Shown: positions 41,740 through 50,789 of the stretch, piece after piece
How positions within the stretch are numbered: the stretch's first letter is position 1
Layout: each line of letters starts with the position of its first letter
From: Myxococcales bacterium
GTDB taxonomy: Bacteria; Myxococcota_A; Polyangia; Nannocystales; Nannocystaceae
Direction: 5' to 3'
DNA: 64,000 nt
Assembly: GCA_020633335.1 (NCBI GenBank)
Contig: JACKDU010000014.1
Coordinates: forward strand, 71,001 to 135,000
The notes under the pieces: model-generated
The model's input: the letters and a program-made list of their open reading frames with translations, nothing else
The model's database searches: none
What the model was told of the DNA's origin: nothing
Program-made: the position numbers and the translations under genes

Positions 41740-42135
41740 CTAGTCGCGGCGGTGGATCGCGATCACCTGGCGGACGCGATCGACGATCGTCTCGAGCGGC
41801 GCCGGCTTCTGAATGCAGCCGACCGCCCCGAGCTGCCCCTGGATCTCCATCAGCTCGTCGAGCGGGAGGCCGCTGATCACGATCACCGGGAGGGGCCGCA
41901 GGCGCGAGGTCGAGGCCGCCCGCCGGACCATCTTCATCGCCGTGTCCCCGCGCATGTCGGGGAGGTTGATGTCGAGGAGGAGGAGATCGGGCTGGAAGCG
42001 CATCACCGTGGCGATCAGCCGGAACCCCTTGTCGAGGGTCTCGACCTCGAAGCCGGCCTCGCTGAGCGCGTTCTTGACCACGCGGGCGGTGGCCGCGTCG
42101 TCCTCCACTACCAGGACCCGACTCGTCCGAGACAT
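41740..42135 (-). CDS. Single-domain response regulator
   Basis: 131 residues, a lone receiver domain: acidic pocket VVEDDAA (Asp-Asp), phospho-acceptor Asp in LLLDINLPDMRG, Ser in VIVISGLP and Lys in CIQKPAP. No output domain, so it acts by protein-protein contact, as CheY or Spo0F do. ATG 42135 starts right at the receiver; another ATG in the same frame (42192) would add 19 residues without known motif. No kinase gene is adjacent on this strand. It faces the large HSP90-like partner gene tail to tail and diverges from the next gene. Confidence 0.85.
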   Translation of the reverse strand: MSRTSRVLVVEDDAATARVVKNALSEAGFEVETLDKGFRLIATVMRFQPDLLLLDINLPDMRGDTAMKMVRRAASTSRLRPLPVIVISGLPLDELMEIQGQLGAVGCIQKPAPLETIVDRVRQVIAIHRRD

Positions 42136-42323
42136 CAGGGGAGAGGTTGGCTCAAAGGAGCGCTGGCCGTCCAGACCTTTAGCCAGACTCATGGGGGGCC
42201 CGAGCTTTTCGCGCGTTCGCGGGGGCTTTCCAAGGCGGCCGCGGCCGGTGTACATCTAGTAGTCCACTTGCCACAAACGGCTCCCGGAGCCGCGCGGGGA
42301 CGCTCTCGGGCCCAGGACACGTC

Positions 42324-43277
42324 GTGACCCAGGACTTTCAACCGTCGGAGATCCAGCAGGAGCTGGTGACGTTGGCCTCCAACGTCGACGTGATCCGCCG
42401 CTTCCGCTACCAGGACGTGGATCTCGCGGTGATGTCGCGCGAGCTCCTGCCGGCGGTGGAGGCGGTGACCGGCGAGCTGATCGGCGCGCTCGACCGCCTC
42501 GAGACCCACTACAAGGAGGAGGGGGACGCGGGCCCCCTCTCCGGCGCCGGCATGGTCGCCGACATCTCGGCGATGAGCCGCCAGGAGGTGAGCGATCGCC
42601 TCGGTCGCCTCAAGGGGGAGGTCCGCGGGGTCGACAACCTCGAGGTGATCATCCGCTCGATGTCCCTCCTCGGGACCCTGCGGCGGACCACCGTCGTCGT
42701 CGAGAACCTCCTCGCGGATCAGCTCGATCTCCGCCGCCGCCTGCGCTCGCAGGGCGAGCTCGATCTCCTCCTCGAGATCCGGGCGGCGGCCGTCGAGATC
42801 GCGCTCTCGCTCGGCGACGCCGAGCCGCGGGCGGCCGAGCTCGTCGATCGCCTGCGGCCGGTCGAGCCGGTGCTCAGCGGCCTCGTCGCCCGCGATCTCT
42901 ACTGGGAGCTCCCGGACGGGCCGCGCCGCGCGGCGACCGATCTCCTCGCCCGCACCCGGATCTGGGTCGGCGGCGGCGACGGCCACGACTCGATCAGCGG
43001 GCGCCACCTCTGGCGGGCGCTGCGGACCTTCGTCGACGGGATCTTCAAGGTCAACGAGCGCAACGAGCTCCTCGAGTACGACCGCTCGATCATCCGCATG
43101 GCCCACGGGGCGATCTTCGGCCGCGGCGCGCCGAGCGGGCGGGTCCCGCCGACGCTCCTCAAGCAGCTCCGGCGGATCGCCGGCCGCGACGCGATGATCG
43201 ATCGCCTCCTGGCGACCGGCGACGCCGATCCCCAGAAGTGGGCGGAGCCGCTGCAGCGCCTCCGCGAGAGCCTCTAG
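42324..43277 (+). CDS. Cytoplasmic hypothetical protein, helical
   Basis: 317 residues, no signal peptide or membrane span, not recognised. Mostly alpha-helical with many charged residues. Notable stretches: FRYQDVDLAVMSRELLPA, VDNLEVIIRSMSLLGTLRR, ISGRHLWRALRTFVDGIFKV and LLKQLRRIAGRDAMIDRLL. GTG 42324 is the only reasonable early start; no Shine-Dalgarno or near -10 is obvious. It is divergent from the response regulator with 188 bases between, a candidate shared control region. Confidence 0.55.
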   Translation: MTQDFQPSEIQQELVTLASNVDVIRRFRYQDVDLAVMSRELLPAVEAVTGELIGALDRLETHYKEEGDAGPLSGAGMVADISAMSRQEVSDRLGRLKGEVRGVDNLEVIIRSMSLLGTLRRTTVVVENLLADQLDLRRRLRSQGELDLLLEIRAAAVEIALSLGDAEPRAAELVDRLRPVEPVLSGLVARDLYWELPDGPRRAATDLLARTRIWVGGGDGHDSISGRHLWRALRTFVDGIFKVNERNELLEYDRSIIRMAHGAIFGRGAPSGRVPPTLLKQLRRIAGRDAMIDRLLATGDADPQKWAEPLQRLRESL

Positions 43278-43332
43278 CGCCGCTCTGGGCGCGCGCCTTG
43301 ACGCCCGGCGGGGTGTCGTGGACCCTCTGCGA

Positions 43333-44493
43333 ATGCGGTGTCGCGTCGCGTTCGCACTCCTCCTCGTCGCCAGCGGCGTCGCCGGCTGCGACGATCTCCG
43401 GACCGACGGCGAGGCCTTCGGGCTCAACCTCGACGACTTCGACGGGCTCCCCGGGGCGCCGCCCTTCCTGGTCGTCGACGGCACCCGCCTCTGCGAGGAG
43501 AGCCACCGCTGCGGCCCCTGCGAGGGGGACGCGCCGATCTGCATGGACGCCGCGGTGAGCGTCGACGGGGCGGCGGCGGACGCCGACGGCTGCTACACGG
43601 CGCTGATCGGGGCGCCGCTCACCTACACCTTCACGCCCGAGGGCTGCACCGAGGCGACACCGGCGGAGTCGCTCACGGTCGAGGCGATCGCCGCGGACGC
43701 CGTGGTCGCCCGCCTCGAGCCGCCGCTGACCACCGCCGAGGCGCTGGCCGACGACGACGGCTGGGTGATCGCCACCCAGGGGGCGCCGCCGCCCGCGGTC
43801 GTCGACTTCACGCCGCTCCAGCTCCTCGCGGACGCGCCGGTCGAGCTCCAGCTCCACCTCCGCGCGGCGACGGGCGGGCGCCGGGTCGGCTTCAACCAGA
43901 GCGCCGGCGTCTTCGCGCTCCAGGCCCTCGCGGGCGAGCTCCCTGGGGTGGTCGAGGACGGATCGGCGCGGACGATCACGGCCTCGGCGGGGGCCCGCGC
44001 GGCCGCCTCCTTCACGCTCGCGGGCGTCGAGCGCCCGCTCGCCGAGGTCGTCGGCGTCGACGCGGACGCGCCGGCGGCGATCGAGCTCACGGCGTTCTTC
44101 CTCGACGCCCCCGAGGGCCAGCAGCCGATCCAGATCGAGGCCCAGGTCGTCGACGCGGCGGGGGTGCCGGTCGTCGGCGTGCCGATCGGCTGGCGGGTCG
44201 TCGACGGCGACCTGGTCGTCGATCCGGGCGAGGTCGCGGGGTCGACCGCGAGCCTCAGCGAGTGCCTCCCGCGGCGGCCGAAGGCGACCCGCAGCGGGGT
44301 CGTCGAGGCCGCCTACGGCGATCTGCGGGCGACCCTGGCGCTCACCTGGAGGGGCTACGAGGGCGACGATCCCTACAACGTCGGGCCCTGCGAGGGCGGG
44401 TGCGGCTGCCGCAGCGGCGCCGGCGATCCCGCGGCCCTCGCCTGGCTGGCGCTCGGGCTCGGGCTCCTGCGTCGGCGGCGAAGCGCGGGCTGA
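43333..44493 (+). CDS. Lipoprotein-like protein with MYXO-CTERM sorting tail
   Basis: 386 residues. N-terminal signal with lipobox SGVAGC; then a Cys-containing module (LCEESHRCGPCEGDAPICMDA), beta-rich domains including an Ig-like repeat (PIQIEAQVVDAAGVPVVGVP), and the C-terminal GPCEGGCGCRSG, a membrane span (PAALAWLALGLGLL) and RRRRSAG. The Gly-Cys-Gly-Cys motif before a span and Arg cluster is the MYXO-CTERM signal. A lipobox at one end and a sorting tail at the other is unusual. ATG 43333 is better than GTG 43318, as it leads straight into the signal. Function unknown; likely cell-surface. Confidence 0.65.
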   Translation: MRCRVAFALLLVASGVAGCDDLRTDGEAFGLNLDDFDGLPGAPPFLVVDGTRLCEESHRCGPCEGDAPICMDAAVSVDGAAADADGCYTALIGAPLTYTFTPEGCTEATPAESLTVEAIAADAVVARLEPPLTTAEALADDDGWVIATQGAPPPAVVDFTPLQLLADAPVELQLHLRAATGGRRVGFNQSAGVFALQALAGELPGVVEDGSARTITASAGARAAASFTLAGVERPLAEVVGVDADAPAAIELTAFFLDAPEGQQPIQIEAQVVDAAGVPVVGVPIGWRVVDGDLVVDPGEVAGSTASLSECLPRRPKATRSGVVEAAYGDLRATLALTWRGYEGDDPYNVGPCEGGCGCRSGAGDPAALAWLALGLGLLRRRRSAG

Positions 44494-44530
44494 GGGGCGC
44501 CAGTCGTCGCCTGGATCCCGCGCATTCGGA

Positions 44531-44548
44531 CATGTCCCTCTGAACATG
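44531..44548. repeat. 18-bp palindrome, copy 3
   Basis: CATGTCC, loop CTCT, GAACATG (one arm mismatch). Followed by TCAGCGTGTC, nearly the same tail as at copy 4. Confidence 0.65.
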
Positions 44549-44578
44549 TCAGCGTGTCACCACGCCGGGCGTTGTCGT

Positions 44579-44596
44579 CATGTCCGTGTGGACATG
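44579..44596. repeat. 18-bp palindrome, copy 4
   Basis: CATGTCC, loop GTGT, GGACATG; perfect arms, followed by TCAGTGTGTC. It lies 48 bases after copy 3, and the shared flanks show a tandem duplication. Confidence 0.7.
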
Positions 44597-44750
44597 TCAG
44601 TGTGTCGCAGGGGCGGGCCCCTGCGCTCCTCCCGCGAGCTCGCCAGAAGCGCGCGATCTGCCGCCCGCTCGCCAGCGACCGTCGCCGATCCCGGGGGCCG
44701 CGCCCCGGCCGAGGCGTGTGCTGGCCGCGAGGCTGTGCGAGGATCCCTCG

Positions 44751-45404
44751 GTGCGTCCGCGCCTCGCCCTCCTCGTCGCCTCCGTCGCCTCCGTCGCCTT
44801 TGGCCTCGTCGCCCCGGCCTGCGGCTCGCGGGGGGCCGACGCTCCGCGCCAGGCCCCCGGGGGCGCGGTGGGGGAGGCGTCGGCCGCAGGTGACCTTCCC
44901 TCGGATCCCAGCGCCGCCGTGCTCGCTCGCGTCTGCGACGCGCCCTGCGTCGGCCCCTCCGGGCGGGTGACCGTCTTCCGCGACGCCGAGGGGAGGGTGG
45001 CCCGGCTCCGCGTCGACGGCGATCTCAAGGCCTGCTCGCACCCCCCGCGCCGCTACTTCGACGCGGCCGGCGAGGAGACCCTGACGATCGCCGAGCGCCC
45101 GGTCGCCGCGGGCTCGCCGGAGGCCGAGGGCCTCGCGGCCGCGCAGGCGGCGGAGATCGCCGGGCTCGCGCAGGCGGAGATCCTCGCCTGCCACGACGCG
45201 AGCCGCTGCGAGCCGGCGCGGACCGAGAAGATGCGCTCCGACTTCCCCTGCCGCTCCGACTCCGACTGCGTCGAGTGCGACTGCGCGCCGGTGAACCGCC
45301 CGGAGTTTGAGCGCCGGGGGGCGCGCGCCTGCAACATCCCCGACCAGGAGTGCATCGCCACCAACCCGGCGTGCTGCGACGGCCGCTGCGTCCTCGCCCG
45401 CTGA
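44751..45404 (+). CDS. Cys-rich small lipoprotein
   Basis: 217 residues from GTG 44751. Signal peptide and lipobox (GLVAPAC), an Ala/Gly linker, a central domain with two Cys (LARVCDAPCVGPSGRVTVF) and a Cys-rich C-terminus (CRSDSDCVECDCAPV, ACNIPDQECIAT, PACCDGRCVLAR), probably disulphide-linked. AGGA lies 7 bases before the start. The frame is open from 44580, but the extra N-terminus is composed of the repeat region. No known function; another of the Nannocystis-type secreted Cys-rich proteins. Confidence 0.65.
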   Translation: MRPRLALLVASVASVAFGLVAPACGSRGADAPRQAPGGAVGEASAAGDLPSDPSAAVLARVCDAPCVGPSGRVTVFRDAEGRVARLRVDGDLKACSHPPRRYFDAAGEETLTIAERPVAAGSPEAEGLAAAQAAEIAGLAQAEILACHDASRCEPARTEKMRSDFPCRSDSDCVECDCAPVNRPEFERRGARACNIPDQECIATNPACCDGRCVLAR

Positions 45405-45422
45405 GCGGCGCTAGCTTGGACC

Positions 45423-45436
45423 TGGCCGAAAGGCCA
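45423..45436. terminator. Small GNRA hairpin between convergent genes
   Basis: TGGCC, loop GAAA, GGCCA, 18 bases after the lipoprotein stop and 17 before the end of the convergent gene. The stem is short, so this is a weak call. Confidence 0.3.
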
Positions 45437-45452
45437 CGAGCCTCCGGCCTCC

Positions 45453-46943
45453 TCACGCGAGATCGCCGAAGAGCGCGACCTGCTGACCGCGGGGCGGGAG
45501 CGCCTTGCGGCTCGCCCGCGGGGCCCGCGGGGCCCGGGTGACCACCGGGGCCGGCGGGGTCGCCCGCGGGCGGCTCGGCGCCGGCTGGAGCGCGAGCGCG
45601 GCGATCGTCGGGTCGAGGCGGCGGGCGGCCTGGAGGAGCGCGTCGGCCTCGGCCGCCGGGCGCCCGCGCTGGCGGAGGAGGGCGACGACCGCGAGGAGGG
45701 GCCGGGCGAAGGCCGAGGCGATCGCCCGCAGGGTCGCCGGGCTCGCGCCGTGATGGTCCGCGAGGTCGCCGAGGCGCTGCTCGGAGAGGAGGCCGTCGAC
45801 CACCGCGGCCTGCCGGAGGAGGCGATCGGTCGCCTGACCGAAGGACCAGATCTCCTCGCTCAGCCAGCGGAAGACCGGGCGGCCGCCGACCCCGAGCGCG
45901 CGGGCGGAGGCGAGGGCCGCCGCCCGGTAGTCGATCGCGCCGCCCTGGGGCGCCGGCGCCTGGGCGCCGACCGAGGTGCGGGCGAGCTCGAGGGCGAGCT
46001 CGAGGCGGCTCGGCGCGGCCGTGGCGAGCGAGCGGACCCAGCGGTCGAGCGAGGCGATCGTCGCCACGTCGAGGCCGAGCGCGAGGGCGATCCGGCCGGC
46101 CTCGGTGGCGACCAGGCCGCGGCCCTCGAGGTGGGCGACGACGCCGGCGCCGAGGCAGCGGTCGAGGGCCGCGTCGAGGAGCTGGGAGAAGCCCTCGCGC
46201 GGGTCGCCGGCGGCGGCCAGGCGGCGGTAGGCGGCGTGGCCGGCGAAGGAGGTCAGGAGGAGGCGGCGGAGCTCGCCGACGTGGCCGATCCGACCGGCGA
46301 CGGTCATCGCCAGGAGGATCGGCGCGAGGTCGAGCTCCGGGAGGGTCTCCGCGCTGGCGCCGCTGAGGTCGAGCTGGGCGGCGCCGCGGCGGACGCTCGC
46401 GTCGAGCCAGCGGGCGATCGCCTGGTCATCCGCGTCGGCGGCGCAGAGGGCGACGATCCGCGGCGGCAGGGCCGAGATCCGCAGGAGGGTGAGGGCGCGG
46501 TCGAGGGCCGGCGAGCGGGCGGGGTCGAGGAGGGCCTCGGCGCCGTCGACGATCACCAGGCCGAGGCCCTCGGCGAGGGCCGGCGCCCGGGTGAGGAGAT
46601 CGCCGAGGCGCTGGATCGAGATCACCAGGAGGTCGAAGGTGCCGCGGACGATCGCCCGGTCGTCGGCGTGGCTCCCCTCGCTCGCGCCGACCAGGCGGAG
46701 CGCGCCGAGGCCACGGGCCCGCAGCGCGTCCAGCCGGGCCTCGACGGCGGCCGCGTCGGCGACCGCGATCACCACCCGCGACGCCGTCCGGCCGCCCTCG
46801 ATCGCCATCGCGTCGGCGGTCGCCAGGCGCGGGCCGGCCTCGTCGGCGATCACCAGGTTGCGGTGATCGAGGGCGTGGTCCTGGGCCCAGAGGGGGGTGA
46901 GCTCGGAGAGGCGCGACGCGAGGGGACGGGCAGCGAGCGACAT
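45453..46943 (-). CDS. Degenerate superfamily 2 helicase-like protein
   Basis: 496 residues. The first 170 resemble the N-terminal RecA-like domain of a Ski2/Hel308-type helicase: SRVVIAVADAAAVEARLDAL (motif Ia region), TFDLLVISIQRLGDLL, VIVDGAEALLD (motif II position, DGAE instead of DExH) and ISALPPRIVALCAAD (motif III). The Walker A position is ruined (DEAGPRLATADAMAIEGG, no GKT/S), so ATP hydrolysis is unlikely. The second RecA domain is absent; a winged-helix-like part (about 230-330) and a helical tail with a basic, Pro-rich end follow. It is divergent from a WYL regulator across an inverted repeat. Confidence 0.6.
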   Translation of the reverse strand: MSLAARPLASRLSELTPLWAQDHALDHRNLVIADEAGPRLATADAMAIEGGRTASRVVIAVADAAAVEARLDALRARGLGALRLVGASEGSHADDRAIVRGTFDLLVISIQRLGDLLTRAPALAEGLGLVIVDGAEALLDPARSPALDRALTLLRISALPPRIVALCAADADDQAIARWLDASVRRGAAQLDLSGASAETLPELDLAPILLAMTVAGRIGHVGELRRLLLTSFAGHAAYRRLAAAGDPREGFSQLLDAALDRCLGAGVVAHLEGRGLVATEAGRIALALGLDVATIASLDRWVRSLATAAPSRLELALELARTSVGAQAPAPQGGAIDYRAAALASARALGVGGRPVFRWLSEEIWSFGQATDRLLRQAAVVDGLLSEQRLGDLADHHGASPATLRAIASAFARPLLAVVALLRQRGRPAAEADALLQAARRLDPTIAALALQPAPSRPRATPPAPVVTRAPRAPRASRKALPPRGQQVALFGDLA

Positions 46944-46949
46944 GACGCT

Positions 46950-46955
46950 ACCCTA
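46950..46955 (-). promoter_or_regulatory. -10 element, degenerate helicase gene
   Basis: TAGGGT on the minus strand, 6 bases before ATG 46943; it overlaps a CCCTAGGGG motif like that in the lon promoter. Confidence 0.4.
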
Positions 46956-46963
46956 GGGGGCAC

Positions 46964-46984
46964 CTCTGACAGAACTGGTCAGAG
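46964..46984. promoter_or_regulatory. Inverted repeat in the helicase/WYL divergent region
   Basis: CTCTGAC (46964-46970) and GTCAGAG (46978-46984) around AGAACTG; perfect 7-bp arms. It lies in an unusually AT-rich stretch between the divergent genes. Candidate operator, perhaps for the WYL protein. Confidence 0.5.
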
Positions 46985-47128
46985 CACAGAATGGATATTT
47001 GGCCGCAATAAACAATGTTCTCAAGGGTGGCCCGCCGGCCGGTCAGGGGATCTCTGTCAGGCCGCCGGCGCCCCGGGCGGGCGCTGGCGCGCGGCTCCCC
47101 GCCGTGGCTTACTGGTCCGGCCCCGCCC

Positions 47129-48187
47129 GTGCCGCGCGCCGTCGACCGCTACGCCCCCGCCCGCCGCCTCGACGCGGTCCGCGACGTCCTCAACGCGACC
47201 GGGGGCGCGACCGTCTACGAGATCGCCGAGCGCCTCGAGTGCTCGGTCCGGACGGCGCTCCGCTACCTCAAGGCGCTCGAGGAGTCGGGCGCGCCGCTCT
47301 ACGAGGAGCTCGACGGCAAGCGCAAGGTCTGGCGGCTGATGGCCAGCGCCCGCCACCAGACGATCACCCTGACCACCTCGCAGATGGTCGCCCTGGCGAT
47401 GTCGCGGCGGGTCTTCGACTTCCTCGCCGGGACCGGCTTCAAGGAGGACCTCGACGAGGTCTTCGAGCGCCTCGAGGTCGCCCTCAAGCGGGCCGACTTC
47501 GTCGCCGCCCGCAACCTCGATCGCAAGATCTACGACGTCAACGAGGCGCCGCACCGCTACGAGGGGCGGATCGATCACGTCAACGACATCGTCACCGCGC
47601 TGATCAAGGAGGAGCGCCTGCGGGTCACCTACGCCCGCGCCGGCGGCGGCGAGAGCTCCTTCACCCTCGATCCCTACACCCTGCTGGTCTACAAGAAGGG
47701 CCTCTACCTCGTCGGCTACTCCCACCGCCACGAGGAGATGCGGACCTTCTCGCTCGACGCCTTCCGCGAGGTCACCTGGCTCAGCGGCGAGGGCTTCGAG
47801 TACCCCGAGGGCTATCATCCCTCGTCGATCGCCGATGGCGCCTTCGGCCTGATCAAGGGCGAGCCCTGCCACGTCCGGATCCGCTTCGATCGCGCGGTCG
47901 CCCGCTACGTCCAGCGGCGGATCTGGCACCCGAGCCAGCGCCTGGTCGAGCTCCCGGGCGGCGCCCTCGAGCTCCACATGGACGTCCTCGGCTTCCTCGA
48001 GATCCGCTCGTGGGTGCTCTCCTTCGGCGACAAGGCCGAGGTCCTGGAGCCGGCGGGGCTGCGGCAGATGGTCGAGGGCGAGCTCCGGCGGGCGCTCGAG
48101 CGCTACCAGGCGGCCGCCGTCGAGGTCGCGGAGGGGGCCGCCGAAGCGCCGCCTCCGGGCTCACGCGCGTCGCTTGGCGAGGGCTGA
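47129..48187 (+). CDS. WYL-domain transcriptional regulator
   Basis: 352 residues from GTG 47129. N-terminal winged helix-turn-helix of the HTH_11/DeoR type (VYEIAERLECSVRTALRYLKALEESG, read in parts: VYEIAERLECSVRTALRYL). The middle has the WYL domain (ERLRVTYARAGGG, DPYTLLVYKKGLYLVGYSHR) and the C-terminal WCX region ends with SWVLSFGDKAEVLEPAGLR. WYL proteins bind nucleic-acid-type ligands and often control DNA-damage or defence genes. The longer frame from ATG 47015 adds 38 low-complexity residues. Its best candidate target is the divergent helicase-like gene. Confidence 0.85.
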   Translation: MPRAVDRYAPARRLDAVRDVLNATGGATVYEIAERLECSVRTALRYLKALEESGAPLYEELDGKRKVWRLMASARHQTITLTTSQMVALAMSRRVFDFLAGTGFKEDLDEVFERLEVALKRADFVAARNLDRKIYDVNEAPHRYEGRIDHVNDIVTALIKEERLRVTYARAGGGESSFTLDPYTLLVYKKGLYLVGYSHRHEEMRTFSLDAFREVTWLSGEGFEYPEGYHPSSIADGAFGLIKGEPCHVRIRFDRAVARYVQRRIWHPSQRLVELPGGALELHMDVLGFLEIRSWVLSFGDKAEVLEPAGLRQMVEGELRRALERYQAAAVEVAEGAAEAPPPGSRASLGEG

Positions 48188-48871
48188 GTCGGCGACCCCG
48201 GCCGCGACGACGCGCGCGGCCGCGCTCGCTTCGGGCTCGCGCGCTCACGGGAGATCGCCTGCGCCGGGTCACCTCAGGGGGACGAAAGACACCTCGCGCG
48301 CGCTCCATGCCGTGCGGGTGATGACGCCTGCGAGGCGATCCCCCGAGGTCGACGGCAGCGGGGTCGTCGATGATGGCGCCTGCGTCCGCCGGGCGCCGAC
48401 CGATCCTGCGAGTGATCCCGAGTGCGGCGCGGGGGGTCGGTGTGACCCCGCCGGGGGCCTCTGCGCTTGCGGTGACGGCTCGGAGCGCGGCGACGGCCTG
48501 GTCGGCCGGGCGCCGGCAGGGAGCGCGAAGGCGGGCCGTGCTGGATCGCCTCAGACACCCATGAAACTCATGTTCGCAGGATCATGTGGTTATTCGTACA
48601 TGACCATTCGGTCATGTTTGACGGAGGTCTCGGGCGCTCGGACCGCCAGCCCGGGAGGGGCGATGGCGGACGTCCTCCTCTCCGCGGCGGGCGCTTCGCC
48701 GCGCACAAAAGACGCGGCCGAGGCGGGCCAAAAGAGGAGGGGAGGGAGACACCCCCGAGTGCAGATTACCTGAAATTCTTCGCGCCAGCGGCAAATGGCG
48801 GCTATTTTCGGTGAGACGCCGGTGTTAGCCTGACGGACGATCGGTTGGGCGGCGTGCAGATCAACGCAGCG
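48188..48871. other. 684-base intergenic region
   Basis: No convincing gene. A frame near 48400-48480 could encode DPECGAGGRCDPAGGLCACG, which resembles a piece of a Cys-rich secreted protein, but nothing extends it. Two paired arms with CATG ends and one palindrome copy (48598-48617) lie at 48570-48620. The right end, 48750-48830, is A/T-richer than its surroundings and probably holds the promoter of the stressosome operon (TAGCCT at 48826-48831). Confidence 0.5.
48598..48617. repeat. Palindrome, copy 5
   Basis: ACATGACC, loop ATTC, GGTCATGT: 8-bp perfect arms with the same 4-base loop; the TC core is changed to AC in both arms, so pairing is kept (a compensatory change). Confidence 0.6.
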
Positions 48872-50767
48872 ATGTCCGAGAGCACGGCGATGAGTGTGAT
48901 GCGGCGAGACGACGTCGAGGTCGACGTCCTCCTCGTCGCCGCCGATCGTCAGCGCGTCGCCGGCCTCGTCGACGACCTCGCCGACGCGCCGCTCCGCGTC
49001 GGTGTGCTCCGGGCGGACGCCGACGCGCCGGAGCGCATCGAGGGTCACCTCGCCCGCCGCGGCGTCGTCTTCGTCGAGCTCGGATCGCCGGCCGGGGTCG
49101 CGTTGATCGCCGCGACCAAGGCCCTCCCGTACGCGACCTGCGTGGCCCTGGTCGAGCCCGCGGAGATCGCCGCGGCCCTCGCCGCCGGCGCGGACGATGT
49201 GCTCGTCACCCCCTGGCGCTCGGCCGATCTCCTCGCCCGCGTCGAGGTCGCGCGGGCGCGGGCGCAGAAGATCGATCCGGAGCTCGCGCCCTGGCCGATG
49301 CACGGACCCGACGCGCTCGCGGTCCTCGACGACGCGGGGATCATCACCGCCTGGAACCTCGCCGCCACCGACCTCCTCGGCCACGACGCGCGCGAGGTGC
49401 TCGGTCGCCCCTTCACGACGCTCCTCGACGAGCTCGACGGCGTCGGCATCCTCGCGGCGATCTGCGGGGGCACGAGCGAGAGCCTCGGCGACGTCCGGCT
49501 CCGCCGCGTCGACGCGCCGAGCTCGGTCCACACCCTCCACATCGCCCGCTGGCGCAGCGGCGATCGCCGGCGCATCGGCGTCCGGATCGATCCGGCCGCC
49601 GACGTCTCGGCCGAGCTGATGCGGATCGCCTCGTTCCCCGAGCTCAGCCCGCTGCCGGTCTTTGAGCTGACCCCCGCCGGCGAGGCGACCTACATCAACC
49701 CGGCGCTCCTCGCCCTCGAGCCCGAGCTCCGCGAGGCGCTCCTCGACGCCGCGCGCCGCCGCCTCGACCGCAGCCCCGAGGCGCTCGGCACCCTCCGCTG
49801 CGACGTGATGGGGGCCGATCGCTGGTTCCACCTCGAGATCCAGCCGACCCCGGAGTGGGGGAGCGTCCGCGTCTACGCGCAGGACATCACCGAGCGCAAG
49901 CAGGCCGAGCTCTCGCTCCGCGAGGCCCACGCGACGCTCGAGCGCAAGGTCGACGAGCGCACCCGGGATCTCCAGCGCGAGGTCAAGATCCGCAAGCGGG
50001 CGGAGGAGGCCGCGCTCTCGGCGAGCGAGGCCAAGAGCTCCTTCCTGGCGACGATGAGCCACGAGCTGCGGACGCCGCTCAACGCGATCATCGGCTACGG
50101 CGAGCTGGTCCAGGAGGACCTCGGCCCGCGGAGCCCCTCGTCGCCCGACCTCGATCGGATCCTAGCGGCCGCCCGCCACCTCCTCGGCCTCATCAACGAC
50201 ATCCTCGACCTCTCGAAGATCGAGGCCGGGCAGATGACGCGGATCGACGAGGTGGTCGACGTCGCCGCGGCGATCGCCGAGGTCGCGGCCGTCGTCACGC
50301 CGGCGGCGCGGGCCCGCGGGGATCGCCTCGAGGTCGACGTCTCGCCGGGTCTCCCGCGCCTCAACACCGACGGTCGGGCGCTCCGGCAGATCCTGATGAA
50401 CCTCGTCGGCAACGCCGTCAAGTTCACCCGCGACGGGGCCGTGACGGTCCGGGCGGCCCTCCACGAGGGCCCCACGCCGACCCTCGAGATCGCCGTCCGC
50501 GACACCGGGATCGGGATCCCCGCCGACAAGCTGCGGACGATCTTCGAGCCCTTCACCCAGGCCGACTCGTCGACGATCCGCGAGTACGGCGGCACCGGCC
50601 TCGGCCTGACGATCTCGCGGAAGCTCGCCGAGCTCCTCGGCGGCGCGCTCGAGGTCGCGTCGGTGGTCGGGGTCGGCTCGATTTTCACCCTCCGAATCCC
50701 CGCCGAGCGCGCAGAGCCGCGGTCGGGCGGCGGAGACAATGATGACAGCGCGGGGGCACCGCGATAA
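48872..50767 (+). CDS. Histidine kinase with degenerate receiver and PAS domains
   Basis: 631 residues, soluble. Order of parts: a receiver-like domain without the phospho-Asp (about 8-125; VDVLLVAADRQ ... GADDVLVTPWRSADLL), a PAS domain (about 140-240; DALAVLDDAGIITAWNLAA), a second PAS-like region (about 245-350), a coiled coil, then HisKA (MSHELRTPLNAIIGYGEL, catalytic His) and HATPase (NLVGNAVKFT, DTGIGIP, GGTGLGLTISRKL). All catalytic motifs are intact. It starts the stressosome operon, 22 bases before the next gene, so it may feed a signal into it. Three Met codons (48872, 48890, 48899) are possible starts. Confidence 0.85.
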   Translation: MSESTAMSVMRRDDVEVDVLLVAADRQRVAGLVDDLADAPLRVGVLRADADAPERIEGHLARRGVVFVELGSPAGVALIAATKALPYATCVALVEPAEIAAALAAGADDVLVTPWRSADLLARVEVARARAQKIDPELAPWPMHGPDALAVLDDAGIITAWNLAATDLLGHDAREVLGRPFTTLLDELDGVGILAAICGGTSESLGDVRLRRVDAPSSVHTLHIARWRSGDRRRIGVRIDPAADVSAELMRIASFPELSPLPVFELTPAGEATYINPALLALEPELREALLDAARRRLDRSPEALGTLRCDVMGADRWFHLEIQPTPEWGSVRVYAQDITERKQAELSLREAHATLERKVDERTRDLQREVKIRKRAEEAALSASEAKSSFLATMSHELRTPLNAIIGYGELVQEDLGPRSPSSPDLDRILAAARHLLGLINDILDLSKIEAGQMTRIDEVVDVAAAIAEVAAVVTPAARARGDRLEVDVSPGLPRLNTDGRALRQILMNLVGNAVKFTRDGAVTVRAALHEGPTPTLEIAVRDTGIGIPADKLRTIFEPFTQADSSTIREYGGTGLGLTISRKLAELLGGALEVASVVGVGSIFTLRIPAERAEPRSGGGDNDDSAGAPR

Positions 50768-50789
50768 CCTGAAGGGACCAGGAGCGACG

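Noticed and set aside
48400..48500. Possible remnant of a Cys-rich secreted protein (DPECGAGGRCDPAGGLCACG)
   Set aside because: Too short, no start, signal or continuing frame; could be chance in GC-rich DNA.
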